The position numbers were made by a program, and so were the translations under genes. Shown in pieces: positions 28,991 through 30,999 of a stretch of DNA of 30,999 nt; within the stretch, counting starts at the first letter, position 1, and every line of letters starts with the position of its first letter. The notes below the pieces were generated by a model. The model worked only from the letters and a program-made list of their open reading frames with translations, did not search any database and was not told the DNA's origin. The DNA comes from Paulinella micropora (taxonomy: Eukaryota; Cercozoa; Imbricatea; Euglyphida), in NCBI GenBank assembly GCA_009731375.1, contig BJOX01000376.1:478758-509756 (forward strand). Reading direction: 5' to 3'.

Positions 28991-29074
28991 TCTTCCTATT
29001 ATTACCCTTTTTTCTCTTTCATTCTTTTCTTTTTCTTTCTCTTCCCTTTCCTCTTTCCTTTTCGTTTTTTCTAT

Positions 29075-29943
29075 CTATTGCTGCCTGTTAGGTTTCGGCT
29101 TGTTCTGGCATGACTCTTCTGCATGTTTATGGTTGTGGCTTGTGGAGTTTCTTCTGGTCTATGAGGGGGGTGGGGTGCGGAGTGGTTTGGCTCGACTAGC
29201 TTGAGGCTGCATGTCTGTGAGGTTGCCAGGCTTGGGCTGGTCCTTATGGATACTGCAGCACTCGGCATAATCGCGTCGCGAGTACGCCACGTCGAGCCTT
29301 ACTACGCTCTGCACACCACCCTCCTGGCTACGATAGCCTCCGGGTGCGAGTGAATTGCGTTAGGTGCTGCAGTTTCCTTAAGGGCTGTCTCACTGACTGT
29401 CAATTGATCTCACTTGCGCCCATATTAGTTATGTCTTACCTTTTCCTGGAACTTTCCGCTCTTACCTTCTAGTTCAGTATCGTCTCCCTTGCCACTGTCT
29501 GGCGTGGTGTTTGTTTGTTTTGCTTTTTTTGTGTTTGTTGCTGCCTCTTTTGTTGTATTTTTGTTTTGTTCTTGCTTTGTTTTTGTTTCTTTTGTTTCGC
29601 TTGTTTGTTTGTTTCTTTTGTCTCTCCTGTCTTTTTGTTCCTGCTCCTTTTTTGTATTTTGTTTTTTCTCTCTTTGTTGTTTTTGTTTCTCCGTTTTCTT
29701 TTCTTTTTCTGGTTTTTCTTCTTAACCTCTTTCTTCCTTCCTTTCTTTCTATCTTCTTTTTCTCTTTCCTTTCCCTTCCATATTATTCTTTCCAGGAGCT
29801 TTCTGTTGAACCTTAGTTCCAGATTTCCTTATGAGCTTGTACTGTTGTTCTTTGGAACCAGAATTCTTTTGAATTAGGCTCTTCTTTTTTCTATCGTCTC
29901 TCTCTCATTAAACCTTGCTTACTGTTAAAAAAAAAAAAAAAAA
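29075..29943 (+). repeat. R2, copy 2, full length with poly(A) tail
   Basis: It contains segment A then segment B in one orientation, then aattaggctcttctttt, attaaaccttgcttactgt and a poly(A) run (29927-29943). Unit length is about 870 bp. Small ORFs here (TTT/TGT-rich) look incidental. The poly(A) end suggests a retroposed transcript. Confidence 0.82.
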
Positions 29944-30177
29944 ACCCACACGCATATTATAATATAAGCTACATACCGCACAACATACCCAAACATAAAT
30001 ATTAATATTAATAACCAACTCCGAGCCACCAAAATATTATTAATGCTTCTAAATCCCTTTAATACGCTCGACTGAATAACTAGGTTTCCACCTCAGATCA
30101 AGGTATGACTTAATAGCTATACTTTTCACGTGGACGTTCCTGAGTCCAACTGTAAAATTGTTTTCTCTCAATAAAAG
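29944..30177 (+). repeat. Dispersed repeat R1, copy C
   Basis: It begins directly after the R2 poly(A) tail and ends in aataaaagcGAAGAAG with a short GAA/GA tail. It is the longest copy beside copy A. Confidence 0.82.
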
Positions 30178-30941
30178 CGAAGAAGAAGTAGAAGAAGAAG
30201 AGAGAGAGAGTGAGAGAGAGGGAGAGATAGAGGAATCTCTGAACTCTAAAAGTCAACATACAAGTTTTAGGCGTGATACAAGCACATCGCATTCGAGGTA
30301 ACAGCAGCCTTACCTTTGATTTTCAGCTCCAATCTGGCGAGGAACATCTCCATACCCAACCAAAACGCCACACCACGTGCTTCTTCCAGCGCCACAAACC
30401 AAAACTAAATTTTTACTTAAACTTCCCAGCAAAGATTACCAGTGGAGCTTTCCAATGACGCCCCAGTGAATACCATTAGCGTCATCGCCACCAAAACGCT
30501 CAAACTTCTCATGATATCACGACATGGAACTCCACGTACCGAGCTAGTAAATTATTCCGGGGCCGGTGGCCAGGTGGGGTTTGATCCGGGGCCGGCGCGG
30601 TGGCAGGTGGGGTTTGATCGTTGTTCGGGGAAGAGAGACTTTTCAACCTCGTCTTTGTCCTTTGAAAGACCTGTCACACAAAAGAAACAGCAACAACATT
30701 AAGATCACAATTTACGTTCAGAATGTATTGGGACAAGAGAGAAAGCCGCATAGTGCAGCATAGATTGGAAGTAGACTTCTGTTCAGACAGAGCAGGCAGT
30801 GCAATATTTCCTGAGGTCAACGTAATCAAGGATAGGGAAGTCTACCGTTCGTTAAATATTTGCTTATATCGTTTCTGTATCTGAATGATAAGGTGTGGAA
30901 AATCTGAAATCGGAACACTTATCTTCTTAAATCGGAACACT

Positions 30942-30944
<3 letters not shown>
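30178..30944. other. Mostly unique sequence without a recognised gene
   Basis: Short tandem repeats are present: ggtggggtttgatc recurs about 30-40 bp apart near 30575 and 30606, and aaatcggaacactta recurs at about 30909 and 30932. The minus strand has a protein-like segment ending in a GTAAGG donor-like site near 30310-30400 (EEARGVAFWLGMEMFLARLE). I could not connect it to other exons. Confidence 0.4.

Positions 30945-30999
<55 letters not shown>
30945..30999. repeat. (CT)n tract running off the window
   Basis: Pure CT dinucleotide to the end. Confidence 0.95.

Overview
The window is nuclear DNA of an unidentified eukaryote. It has LTR retrotransposons, a split gene with GT-AG and GC-AG introns, retroposon debris and very large microsatellites, and no bacterial gene organisation. 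The short introns (mostly 43-60 nt, mostly phase 0) and one C-terminal domain of the split gene suggest a microbial eukaryote such as an alga or alveolate, but the sequence does not fix the lineage.

Layout, left half. Positions 1-1047 hold a decayed coding stretch that looks like a gag-protease remnant. An acidic, serine-rich reading frame follows (1048-2404) and runs into Copia-1, a 5'-truncated, frame-broken Ty1/copia element with protease, integrase, reverse transcriptase and RNase H in that order (about 1900-7646). Its presumed 3' LTR starts near 7647. Copia-2 (8477-15998) is a related element in the same orientation. It has two 312-bp LTRs that differ at only three positions, a 5-bp target duplication, a primer-binding site complementary to a Met-tRNA anticodon arm, and the same domain order. 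Part of its gag, including the zinc knuckle, lies on the opposite strand (about 9884-10256), so it carries an internal inversion.

Layout, middle. A multi-exon gene lies on the minus strand from beyond 21682 down to a stop codon at 16602. I could place 21 exons whose phases join through GT-AG introns (one GC-AG), with one stretch unresolved. Most of its introns are about 50 nt; the long ones are filled with tetranucleotide repeats, including a 1,030-nt intron made almost wholly of GATA-type repeat. The protein has a coiled coil and an alpha/beta-looking C-terminal domain; I do not recognise its function.

Layout, right half. From about 21840 to the end the DNA is mostly simple repeat: a giant (CATA)n/(TATG)n inverted pair, (GA)n, (GAA)n and (CT)n, with two long N gaps (25173-25792 and 28096-28717). 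Embedded in it are three copies of a GAA-tailed dispersed repeat (R1), two copies of a poly(A)-tailed retroposon (R2, one copy with an inverted half), a LINE C-terminal fragment and a tRNA-derived SINE-like unit.

Two things stand out. One is the unannotated split gene threaded through microsatellites. The other is a pair of internal segment inversions of about 370 and 460 bp, in two unrelated repeats.
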